The notes beneath the pieces were generated by a model, which ran no database searches, was not told where the DNA came from, and saw only the letters and a program-made list of their open reading frames with translations. Shown here piece after piece: positions 56,519-64,000 of a stretch of DNA of 64,000 nt (positions are counted from its first letter, which is position 1; each line of letters starts with the position of its first letter). Position numbers and translations under genes: made by a program. The DNA is from Alteromonas sp. BMJM2 (GTDB lineage: Bacteria > Pseudomonadota > Gammaproteobacteria > Enterobacterales > Alteromonadaceae), in the NCBI RefSeq assembly GCF_027257845.1, contig NZ_JAPVOT010000003.1:308658-372657 (forward strand), given 5' to 3'.

Positions 56519-58014
56519 TGATGTTGTGGGCCTACCTGTATTTTCATCAAATCACCTTGGATACGCATGAAAAAGCGAGTTTGAGTGCGGGCAATAGCCC
56601 TCAATACAACACGCAAAACGAAGTACGACATAAAAGAACAGGTGAATCGGCGAATGGGCTACACCAACCGGGCAAAACACAAATACCGGCTGTTATTGTT
56701 TATTGTGAAAAAACAAATCGCATTGTTCAGCGAAATAACGGGGCACTTCAGCAAGGTATAGAGATAGGCCACGGGCTTGCTCAGGCTGCCGCATTATGTC
56801 CTCAAGTATGTATTATTCCTTTTAGTGAAGACAATGAACGCCTCACTCTTGTACAACTAGCCCACCAACTTTATCCATTTGTTTCCGATATTGTCTTAGA
56901 CACCCACAATACACTGGCTATACGACTTGATAATTTAGTGCATTACTATGGCGGTCACAAAGAGCTGTGGAGCACTATCACCCATGAACTTAAATTATCA
57001 AAAGTGAGCTACCACTTCGCTACAGCTTGGTCTATTGAAGCCGCACGAATACTGGCTTTAAATGGCGTTGATAACTATGAGTGTGATTGTGACAACATCA
57101 AACATAGGTTATCGCAATGCTCGCTGTCATTAACTGCGTTGGATAAAAAAACAAAAGAAGCGCTGACTCGTGTGGGCATACGTCATGTTCATCAATTACT
57201 TGCCATGCCTGTACATGAACTTGGCAGACGATTCGATAACAACACCATTTCATACCTCACTGCCCTACGGGGAGAAACCTTTCCTCATGTCACCCTTTTT
57301 CGGCCTGCAGAGCACTTTGAGCACTTTACGCTTCTCCCTTTTGATGTTGAAAACACGCAACATCTCACTCCTTTTATGGAAAAGCTGCTGGGCTACCTTG
57401 CCCACTACTTACGCGCCAGAAATTTACAAACGTCCACACTCTGCTTTCAAATTGATTTTCGAGAGCACCCATCAACGCAGTTAGAAATAAAGTCAGCGCT
57501 ACCACAAAGCACCGTCGACAGCTGGCTGTCGTTACTCACACTGCGTATTGAGAACGAAGTGTTACCTGAGCCAGCAGTGTCGATAACCCTGCGCTGCGAC
57601 AACGTCGAAACGATTGAAGGCAGCAATGGTGACTTTTTCAGCAATCGCTTTAACGAGGTAGCTCAGAAACAATTAATTGGACGGTTGAACGCAAAATTAG
57701 GGGAAGAATGTACTTTTCAGCCAAAAGTGTCAGATACACATCAGTTTGAGACTATGTCGAATGCTGAAATTTCATCTAGCACGCCTGCATCAACATTTAC
57801 TTCAGACATTGTTCCCACTTTTCTATTCGACAGCCCCAAACCACTCACTCAATCAACGAAAGTCTGCTTTGGACCTGTAAGACTTCACAGTGAATGGTGG
57901 CATGAAACACCTCGAAAACGTGACTATTTTATTGCTCAAACCTTATATGGAGTGCGCATGCTGATATTTAAAGACGAAGATAATCAGTGGTGGGCACAGG
58001 GTCTTTTCAGTTAG
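56518..58014 (+). CDS. imuB: Y-family polymerase-like protein ImuB
   Basis: 498 residues. It starts MLWAYLYFHQITLDT and contains the little-finger-preceding helix-hairpin-helix segment (ALTRVGIRHVHQLLAMPVHELGRRF at about 219-243). The catalytic acidic residues of Y-family polymerases are not visible at the start, as expected for ImuB, which acts as an adaptor linking DnaE2 to the beta clamp. A Ser/Gln-rich insert (about 70-90 and 400-430) is not typical. Confidence 0.88.
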   Translation: MMLWAYLYFHQITLDTHEKASLSAGNSPQYNTQNEVRHKRTGESANGLHQPGKTQIPAVIVYCEKTNRIVQRNNGALQQGIEIGHGLAQAAALCPQVCIIPFSEDNERLTLVQLAHQLYPFVSDIVLDTHNTLAIRLDNLVHYYGGHKELWSTITHELKLSKVSYHFATAWSIEAARILALNGVDNYECDCDNIKHRLSQCSLSLTALDKKTKEALTRVGIRHVHQLLAMPVHELGRRFDNNTISYLTALRGETFPHVTLFRPAEHFEHFTLLPFDVENTQHLTPFMEKLLGYLAHYLRARNLQTSTLCFQIDFREHPSTQLEIKSALPQSTVDSWLSLLTLRIENEVLPEPAVSITLRCDNVETIEGSNGDFFSNRFNEVAQKQLIGRLNAKLGEECTFQPKVSDTHQFETMSNAEISSSTPASTFTSDIVPTFLFDSPKPLTQSTKVCFGPVRLHSEWWHETPRKRDYFIAQTLYGVRMLIFKDEDNQWWAQGLFS

Positions 58015-58021
58015 GGTTGTT

Positions 58022-61000
58022 ATGAATTACAGCGAGCTTTTTTGTCAAAGTCATTATAGCTTTCTAACGGGTGCATCTTCCCCTGCCGAGTTAGTGACTA
58101 CCGCTTCGTTTTTAGGTTACCAATCTATTGCTATAACCGATGAGTGCTCGGTGGCGGGGGTGGTACGCGCATTTGATGAGATAACTCATCAGCGTTTACC
58201 GATAAAACTTATTATAGGTAGCTACTTTGTATTTGATGAGTCTCTTTCTTTTGTATTGCTATGCCCAAGTAAAGAAGCGTACAGCGAGTTATGCCGAATT
58301 ATTACTAATGCCCGTAGGCGCTCTGAAAAAGGCGAATACAAACTGGCAGAGTGGGATTTGCGCACCATTAAGCATTGCCAGTTTATATGGCTGCCGTCCG
58401 GTAAAAAGGAGTACGACGACCACTGGGCAAGCTGGCTAGAAAAGCAGTCGGCGATTCAGGTTCATATTGGTGCGCAGCGACTACTCGATGGATTAGATCA
58501 TCATAGGTTTGAAAACTATAACTATCTTCACGCAACATATGGATATTCAGTTATAGCCTGTACCGGTGTACTTATGCACCATAGTGACTGCTTACCACTT
58601 CAGCATGTGTTGCACGCCACACGAACACATAAGCCTGTAGATGAAATAGGGCGCGCCGCGCTGAGTAATGCAGAAAGAAGCTTGCGAACCACGCAGAAAA
58701 TTAAAAAACTGTATCCTGAAAAGTGGGTTGCTAATACCAATAAACTGGCCTCACAATGTCATTTCTCACTGAGCGAATTACGCTACCAATATCCAGCAGA
58801 ATTGGTGCCTTCGGGCTACACACCAACCTCATATTTACGGGCGTGTGTTGAACGTGGAATTAAACTGCGCTTTCCTGAAGGTTTACAGCCCGAGATAAGG
58901 CAAATTATAGAAAAAGAGCTAGTACTCATTAAAGAGCAAGAGTACGAATACTTCTTTCTCACTATTTACGATATTGTGCAGTTTGCTAAACAGCAGGGTA
59001 TTTTATATCAAGGCCGAGGCTCAGCTGCTAACTCTGTCGTGTGTTATTGCCTTGAAATAACCGCTGTAGATCCTCGCCAAATCAATGTTCTTTTTGAACG
59101 GTTTATCTCAAAAGAGCGCAACGAGCCTCCCGATATCGATGTAGATTTTGAACATCAACGACGCGAAGAAATCATTCAGTACATTTTCAAAAAGTACGGC
59201 AGAGAGCGGACTGCTATTGCGGCTACTGTAATTTGCTACCGTTTTAAGTCGGCCTTGAAAGACGTGGGTAAAGCACTAGGATTCAGTGAATCTCAACTCG
59301 ACTTCGTCGTAAAGCAAATTAATCGACGGGACAAGGTAATTCCTTGGAAGTCTCAGTTAGCCGACCTTGGTTTAGACCCTAGTAATAAAAGGGTGAGCCT
59401 TCTTATTGATTTAACAGAACAGTTGTTAGGCACACCCCGACACCTTTCACAACACGTGGGAGGTTTTGTAATAAGCGCAGGGCCACTATACGAGCTGGTT
59501 CCTGTTGAGAATGCAGCAATGCCAGAACGTACTATTATTCAGTGGGATAAAGACGATATAGAAACCCTTGGCTTACTTAAAGTGGATGTACTGGCCCTTG
59601 GTATGCTGAGCGCGATACGCCGAACATTTGAACTCATCAATAAGCAGTTTCCAGTAGACGTGAGCATTCCCTTTATTACTAAGCTAGGTGATGACAAACA
59701 AGTCTTTGATATGATTTGCCAAGCCGATACCGTAGGCGTTTTTCAAATAGAGTCACGGGCTCAAATGACGATGTTACCGCGCCTTAAACCCCGTAAATAT
59801 TACGACCTTGTTGTGCAAATCGCCATAGTAAGGCCAGGTCCAATTCAAGGCGATATGGTACATCCCTATCTTATTCGACGTCATGGTAATGAAACAGTGA
59901 CCTACCCTTCCAAGGAAGTTGAAAACGTATTATCTCGCACAATGGGTGTACCCATTTTTCAAGAGCAAGTCATCCAGCTTGCCATGGTGGCGGCAGGGTT
60001 TAGTGGCGGCGAAGCTGATCAGCTGCGAAGAGCAATGGCTAGTTGGAAAAAAGACGGTCGCATATTTGAATTCAGAGATAAATTAATTAAGGGAATGACG
60101 GATAAAGGCTATGACAGTACTTTTGCGCACAACCTATTTGAGCAGATTAAAGGCTTTGCGGGTTATGGGTTTCCTGAGTCTCATTCTGCATCATTTGCAG
60201 TATTAGCCTATGTGTCTTGCTGGCTAAAGTTTTATTTCCCCGTGGAATTTTACGTGGCGTTACTCAACAGTTGGCCTATGGGTTTTTATACGCCATCGCA
60301 ATTAGTTCAAGATGCTAAACGACACAGTATTAAAGTATTACCGCCTTGCGTTAATAATTCCAATGTAGAACATATAATGGTGATAGATGGTGAACAAAAG
60401 CTACTGCGTTTAGGATTAACTCTCATTAAAGGGCTTAGTAAAGAAGGCGCTGATGCCGTCGTTAGTCAGCGCCCTAAAAATGGCTTTAGCAGTGTAAATC
60501 AGGTTAGGCAAATAAAGCTACGTAGTAACGAATTAGAGGCGCTCGCAAGTGCCGATGCTTTTAAGTTAATTTCTGGCAATAGGTATGAAACTCGGTGGCA
60601 GATGATGGATAGCCAAGCCAGCCTTCCCCTCTTTGAAGATGTTACATCAAACCATAATGCTGACAATAAAAGCGCAAAAGACGGTGAGCCGCTGCACTCT
60701 CTACCTTCCCAACCCTCTCTACCTTCCCAATCTTCTCAACCTTTGTGCAATGCTCCCTCAGCAGCCCAAAACTTGCTTGAAGATTATGCAGCCACTGGGC
60801 TATCTGTTGATAATCACCCTATCTCATTGCTCAAACAACATAAAAACCTTAAGAAGATTAGCTGGGCACACACCCTTTCTCATAAACCAAACCGTTCAGT
60901 GGTGAGCATACTTGGCGCTGTAACTGGTAGGCAGGCGCCTGGTACAGCATCTGGCGTTACTTTCCTTACCTTGGAAGATGATACGGGTAATGTGAATGTT

Positions 61001-61180
61001 GTTGTGTGGCAAGCCACTGCTAGAGCTCAGCAGAAAGTATTTTTGAAAGCCAAACTGCTACAAGTCAACGGTATTGTTGAACATTCTAAAGAAGGAGTTG
61101 TACACGTTATTGCAGGCAAACTGATTGATAGAACCCCTTGGCTAGGATCGATTATTATTCCATCTCGCGATTTTCATTAA
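58022..61180 (+). CDS. dnaE2: Error-prone DNA polymerase III alpha subunit DnaE2
   Basis: 1052 residues. PHP domain begins FCQSHYSFLTGASSP; QGRGSAANSVVCYCL and PDIDVDFEHQRREE (catalytic Asp residues) mark the polymerase core; an OB fold near the end (VVSILGAVTGRQAPG ... VVVWQ) follows. A low-complexity linker with duplicated LPSQ (about 895-915) separates the two. It is the lesion-bypass polymerase (ImuC) of the SOS mutasome, 7 bp after imuB. Confidence 0.94.
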   Translation: MNYSELFCQSHYSFLTGASSPAELVTTASFLGYQSIAITDECSVAGVVRAFDEITHQRLPIKLIIGSYFVFDESLSFVLLCPSKEAYSELCRIITNARRRSEKGEYKLAEWDLRTIKHCQFIWLPSGKKEYDDHWASWLEKQSAIQVHIGAQRLLDGLDHHRFENYNYLHATYGYSVIACTGVLMHHSDCLPLQHVLHATRTHKPVDEIGRAALSNAERSLRTTQKIKKLYPEKWVANTNKLASQCHFSLSELRYQYPAELVPSGYTPTSYLRACVERGIKLRFPEGLQPEIRQIIEKELVLIKEQEYEYFFLTIYDIVQFAKQQGILYQGRGSAANSVVCYCLEITAVDPRQINVLFERFISKERNEPPDIDVDFEHQRREEIIQYIFKKYGRERTAIAATVICYRFKSALKDVGKALGFSESQLDFVVKQINRRDKVIPWKSQLADLGLDPSNKRVSLLIDLTEQLLGTPRHLSQHVGGFVISAGPLYELVPVENAAMPERTIIQWDKDDIETLGLLKVDVLALGMLSAIRRTFELINKQFPVDVSIPFITKLGDDKQVFDMICQADTVGVFQIESRAQMTMLPRLKPRKYYDLVVQIAIVRPGPIQGDMVHPYLIRRHGNETVTYPSKEVENVLSRTMGVPIFQEQVIQLAMVAAGFSGGEADQLRRAMASWKKDGRIFEFRDKLIKGMTDKGYDSTFAHNLFEQIKGFAGYGFPESHSASFAVLAYVSCWLKFYFPVEFYVALLNSWPMGFYTPSQLVQDAKRHSIKVLPPCVNNSNVEHIMVIDGEQKLLRLGLTLIKGLSKEGADAVVSQRPKNGFSSVNQVRQIKLRSNELEALASADAFKLISGNRYETRWQMMDSQASLPLFEDVTSNHNADNKSAKDGEPLHSLPSQPSLPSQSSQPLCNAPSAAQNLLEDYAATGLSVDNHPISLLKQHKNLKKISWAHTLSHKPNRSVVSILGAVTGRQAPGTASGVTFLTLEDDTGNVNVVVWQATARAQQKVFLKAKLLQVNGIVEHSKEGVVHVIAGKLIDRTPWLGSIIIPSRDFH

Positions 61181-61246
61181 AGAAATCTGTGTTATCTTCA
61201 TAGAAGCTAGTGCCACTTAAATAGTAATTTCTTTTTGGAGTATAAT

Positions 61247-62071
61247 TTGAAGCAATGGGTAGCGGCGTTTGCTTTTACAGTATTTAGCTTGGTAGGCAGC
61301 TCTTGTGTTTTTGCCGAACGTTTTATTGTGGGCGCTCAAAACTTATCTTATTTTCCCCATTACGATTTCGATTCAGATGTGGATAAGGGCGTTGGATGGG
61401 CAATACTTGAAGCCTTTTCTGACGCAACAGGCCACGAATTTATTTATGTCGCTCTACCAATCAGAAGGCTTCAGATGGAATTAGCAAAAGGGAATATTGA
61501 CTTCGTCTATCCTGATAGCAAAAGATGGTATAACAATATTACTAACAATAATGATAAAAGCTTTTCGCTCCCTCTGACTCAAGCGGTAACCGGTACTATT
61601 GTAAAAAAGAAGAAAGCAGGCAGAGGCATAGCGGCAGTAAAGAACCTCGCCATGCCACTCGGTTTTACCCCCGTAAACTGGCAAGAGAGAGTCAATAATG
61701 GCGACACCTTACTCACCTCAGTAAAAGATGTACCGCAGGGATTTGCCTTACTTCAACAAGAAAAAGTTGATGCTTTAGATTTAGAGTATCACGTGGCTCA
61801 ATTTTCAACTGCATCTTTACCACAATATGATGATGTTACTTTAGACCTCACCCTACCACACAATGAAGTCTCCTTTAGTATTTCCACCCTAAGGCAGCAG
61901 ACTATCATTGACGAACTCAACCGTTTTATTACATCCAATCCTAAACTGATAGAAAGCATAAGAATTAAATATTCAATAATACCACTCTCTGAACTCTTTG
62001 ACTCACTAGTGAATGAGCAACAATTAAGTCCAAGTGACATATGGAAAAAAGACCCAGCACTCGCAAATTAA
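61247..62071 (+). CDS. Periplasmic substrate-binding protein, SBP_bac_3-like
   Basis: 274 residues from TTG at 61247, chosen because TTTTTGGAG lies six bases before it; the frame also has a TTG four codons earlier that would include the ribosome site. Signal peptide about 1-24 (ending VFA-ER). GVGWAILEAFSDATGHEF and LPIRRLQMELAKGNIDFVYPD are typical of family 3 binding proteins. No transporter gene adjoins, so it may feed a sensor or be an orphan receptor. Confidence 0.8.
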   Translation: MKQWVAAFAFTVFSLVGSSCVFAERFIVGAQNLSYFPHYDFDSDVDKGVGWAILEAFSDATGHEFIYVALPIRRLQMELAKGNIDFVYPDSKRWYNNITNNNDKSFSLPLTQAVTGTIVKKKKAGRGIAAVKNLAMPLGFTPVNWQERVNNGDTLLTSVKDVPQGFALLQQEKVDALDLEYHVAQFSTASLPQYDDVTLDLTLPHNEVSFSISTLRQQTIIDELNRFITSNPKLIESIRIKYSIIPLSELFDSLVNEQQLSPSDIWKKDPALAN

Positions 62072-62241
62072 GTGTTTAGAGTGCAAGTATTTGGGCACTG
62101 TGTAAAAACTTCTTTAGCTGAGAAAATCTAACTATAGAAATCACCACCTCGCTCTCCAACAAACCTGTAAAACACTGTTTTTATTGATTTATCTTACTTG
62201 GCCACTTTTTTGCTAAAACTTCTTATCATTAAGGAGTACAT

Positions 62242-62781
62242 ATGAACCGTTTTACACTTTTATTCTACGTTTTACTTTTCCCTTCATTACTATTTACCAC
62301 CAATACCCTTTCGGCCAAACAAACTGTAAGTGCTGATTACATGCACGGATTTGATGGAATAGATGGATTTAGGTTTGCCTATCGGCCATTTACCCAAAAT
62401 ATTACTACCCAGTGGTTTGGTGATTTAAAACTCTACTGGGAAGCTAGCGCAGTAGTGTGGGAATATGGAGAGAATAATACAAGAAGCACAAGCTATGCAG
62501 TTTCGTTAACCCCTGTATTTATGAAACAAATTACAACCATCGCTGATCGCTACCCTCTCTACTTTGAAGCCGGTATTGGTGCAAGCTATATCGGCGATCA
62601 AGAAGTGGCTGGTAAAGACATTGGCTCTAACTATCAGTTTGAAGACCGACTTGGTGTATATGTTGAATTAGATGAAACACAGCATATCGCTGTGAGGTAC
62701 ATGCATTTTTCAAACGGCGGATTGAATAGTGATAACCCTGGCTTAGACTTCCTAAACCTATCCTACGCCTACCATTTTTAA
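62242..62781 (+). CDS. pagL: Lipid A 3-O-deacylase PagL-like protein
   Basis: 179 residues. Signal peptide about 1-25, then an eight-stranded barrel pattern. RYMHFSNGGLNSDNPGLD (about 152-169) has the His-Ser catalytic pair of PagL, and the end LSYAYHF is the outer-membrane signature. It would remove the 3-position acyl chain of lipid A. Confidence 0.85.
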   Translation: MNRFTLLFYVLLFPSLLFTTNTLSAKQTVSADYMHGFDGIDGFRFAYRPFTQNITTQWFGDLKLYWEASAVVWEYGENNTRSTSYAVSLTPVFMKQITTIADRYPLYFEAGIGASYIGDQEVAGKDIGSNYQFEDRLGVYVELDETQHIAVRYMHFSNGGLNSDNPGLDFLNLSYAYHF

Positions 62782-63230
62782 ATCAAAATAACGTGTGCTT
62801 AGCCCTATGGTCGTGAACTTTACGCTAAGCACATTTCATCACAACACAGTATATTAAGCTCACCTACCCATCAATGTATCATTGTTGATATGCCTTTTAT
62901 GCCCTTTGCTATGCTGCTGCCATGCCGCTGCTATGTCGCTGCTATGTCGCTGCTATGTCGCTGCTATGCAGCATTTTCATAAACTGTTTCCTTTTAACAA
63001 TCTTTGACAGAAAAAATAATGATAGCTCTACTAAATTAACAATAAAAACAGCAGGTTAAGCTCTTGGCACAAGTCGTGAATTACCTAATGTGAAAAATTG
63101 GAAAGTTAAAAGTAAATGCTTAAACACAAATAAGATTTATAGAGATACTGGTAATTTGTATCTCGTAGGTTAGCTCATTAATGGTCAACTCTGTAAATTG
63201 AGACACTATAGACATAGAAGGATTTATATT
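62782..63230. other. Intergenic region with 11-bp repeat array
   Basis: 449 bp without a coding frame. It carries the GCTATGTCGCT tandem array (about 62918-62970). The EF-hand gene promoter should lie in the last 150 bp, where AT content is high. Confidence 0.65.
62918..62970. repeat. 11-bp tandem repeat
   Basis: GCTATGTCGCT occurs three times exactly with degenerate copies on both sides (GCTATGCTGCT, GCCATGCCGCT, GCTATGCAGC). Period 11 is close to one helical turn. Confidence 0.85.
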
Positions 63231-63791
63231 ATGAAAATTGCCACGCTTACCGTAGTAATAGGAACTGTACTTTCAACATCAGTTTTGGCAAGCCATCACG
63301 AAACTAAGATCGAGAAAAGCTTTAGCGCACTCGATATGGACGGCAGCGGATTTGTCACTAAAGCCGAAGCTAAAGGTACCTTACATCCCAAACTACTAAC
63401 GAAAATGGACACTGATGGCGATAACAAAGTAAGCCGTGCAGAGTTTAATCTTTTCGTAAATGAACAGCCTAGTATGTTCAATGACGACACTACTACATCA
63501 GCAAATACGCAAACTGCAGCACAACCTTTAATGTCTGAACAAAAGAAGATGTCAGCATTAGAAGGTGGTGAAATGATCTCTGAAAAGAATAAAGAGCTTC
63601 GTTCTCAAATGTCTGCCACCGCTGACAGCAGGTTCACGGATCTTGATAAGGATAGTAACGGTTCACTTTCAACGAAGGAGCTGGAGGCTAGTCAAGTGGA
63701 AGGAAATATTTCAGATATGGACACTAATGGTGATAAAGAAATCACTAGAATTGAATATCGTGCATATTTCGAAAAAATAGAATCTGAATAA
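63231..63791 (+). CDS. Exported EF-hand calcium-binding protein
   Basis: 186 residues from ATG at 63231 (ribosome site GAAGGA nine bases before; an upstream ATG is unlikely). Signal peptide about 1-21. Four EF-hand loops: DMDGSGFVTKAE, DTDGDNKVSRAE, DLDKDSNGSLSTKE and DMDTNGDKEITRIE; the first two and last two form pairs, with the DxDxDG type best in the second. Calcium binding in the periplasm or outside is expected; the role is unknown. Confidence 0.88.
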   Translation: MKIATLTVVIGTVLSTSVLASHHETKIEKSFSALDMDGSGFVTKAEAKGTLHPKLLTKMDTDGDNKVSRAEFNLFVNEQPSMFNDDTTTSANTQTAAQPLMSEQKKMSALEGGEMISEKNKELRSQMSATADSRFTDLDKDSNGSLSTKELEASQVEGNISDMDTNGDKEITRIEYRAYFEKIESE

Positions 63792-63800
63792 GCAATAAAG

Positions 63801-63875
63801 GGGGTCAGAACCACATTTATTTCCATACGTCTAGCATCGTTCATTGTTAGCGACTGCAAAAATGGGTTCTGACCC
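63801..63875. repeat. REP-like inverted repeat
   Basis: GGGTCAGAACC (63802-63812) and GGTTCTGACCC (63865-63875) are exact inverted copies about 52 bp apart. Sequences starting GGGGTCAGA are typical termini of REP elements linked to IS200-like (RAYT) transposases in Gammaproteobacteria; no transposase is within the window. A second inverted repeat (GTTTGGT 63940-63946, ACCAAAC 63976-63982) lies just beyond. Confidence 0.6.
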
Positions 63876-64000
63876 TGAGGTATCCCCACAAATAAAATAG
63901 CAAAATCAGTGAGATAAAAAAGAAGGGAACATTCATGACGTTTGGTGATCAGATCAATCGCCAAACATCACTGAGACCAAACAACCATGAATGCCCTATC

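Noticed and set aside
63692..63964. 90-codon minus-strand frame near the window end
   Set aside because: Half of it is antisense to the EF-hand gene and the rest covers the inverted repeat; no family resemblance.

Overview
The window looks like a chromosomal segment of a marine gammaproteobacterium of the Alteromonadales, most likely Alteromonas or a close relative. This is inferred from family resemblance and gene order only, since no search was possible. Support comes from the single-transporter nitrate assimilation cluster, the UbiA/UbiC/FliL neighbourhood, GAF-GGDEF-EAL proteins, KdkA (Kdo kinase), YjbEFGH, and moderate GC with dense, often overlapping genes. The one tRNA is tRNA-Arg(CCG). 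Nothing indicates a plasmid or prophage.

Layout. 1-2.4 kb: the end of an ABC exporter (ATPase tail plus MacB/FtsX-type permease) and a PEP-CTERM-like exported protein. 2.4-19.3 kb: a complete nitrate assimilation locus, with mobA, an outer-membrane porin, a nitrate ABC transporter (nrtA, nrtB, ATPase), cobA (siroheme branch), nasA, nirD, nirB, a PP2C phosphatase-Ser/Thr kinase fusion, a formate/nitrite channel and a divergent NIT-ANTAR regulator of NasR type. All three minus-strand operons have the same promoter-leader design: a sigma54-like -24/-12 element, then a long leader holding an ANTAR-type hexaloop that overlaps a strong intrinsic terminator just before the first gene. 19.3-21.7 kb: a decayed TauE/SafE fragment, then DUF1826 and a COG0523 metallochaperone GTPase behind a perfect Zur-like palindrome, and tRNA-Arg.

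22-31 kb: cytochrome c5, a GAF-GAF-GGDEF-(degenerate EAL) protein, rep, ubiK, ubiA-ubiC, an orphan FliL-domain protein and glpG. 31-38 kb: the kbl-tdh-glpE operon and a three-gene cassette of small periplasmic binding protein, outer-membrane protein and membrane GGDEF-EAL protein. 38-42.6 kb: an LPS glycosyltransferase, kdkA, coaD, mutM, a small membrane protein, rpmG and rpmB. 42.9-47.1 kb: a cytidylyltransferase relic and the yjbEFGH exopolysaccharide operon. 47.2-55.4 kb: radC, coaBC, slmA, a GT25 glycosyltransferase, an M28 peptidase, DUF1820, DUF885 and a small membrane protein. 55.7-61.2 kb: a LexA-box-controlled imuA-imuB-dnaE2 mutasome. 61.2-64 kb: a periplasmic binding protein, a PagL-like lipid A deacylase, an EF-hand protein and a REP-like inverted repeat at the edge.

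How they work together. Nitrate is taken up by porin and ABC transporter, reduced to nitrite by NasA (Mo cofactor finished by MobA) and to ammonium by NirBD (siroheme from CobA), with the whole set gated by nitrogen status (sigma54/NtrC) and nitrate or nitrite (NasR antitermination). The most unusual parts are the uniform three-leader regulon, the kinase-phosphatase fusion embedded in it, and two gene relics in intergenic space.
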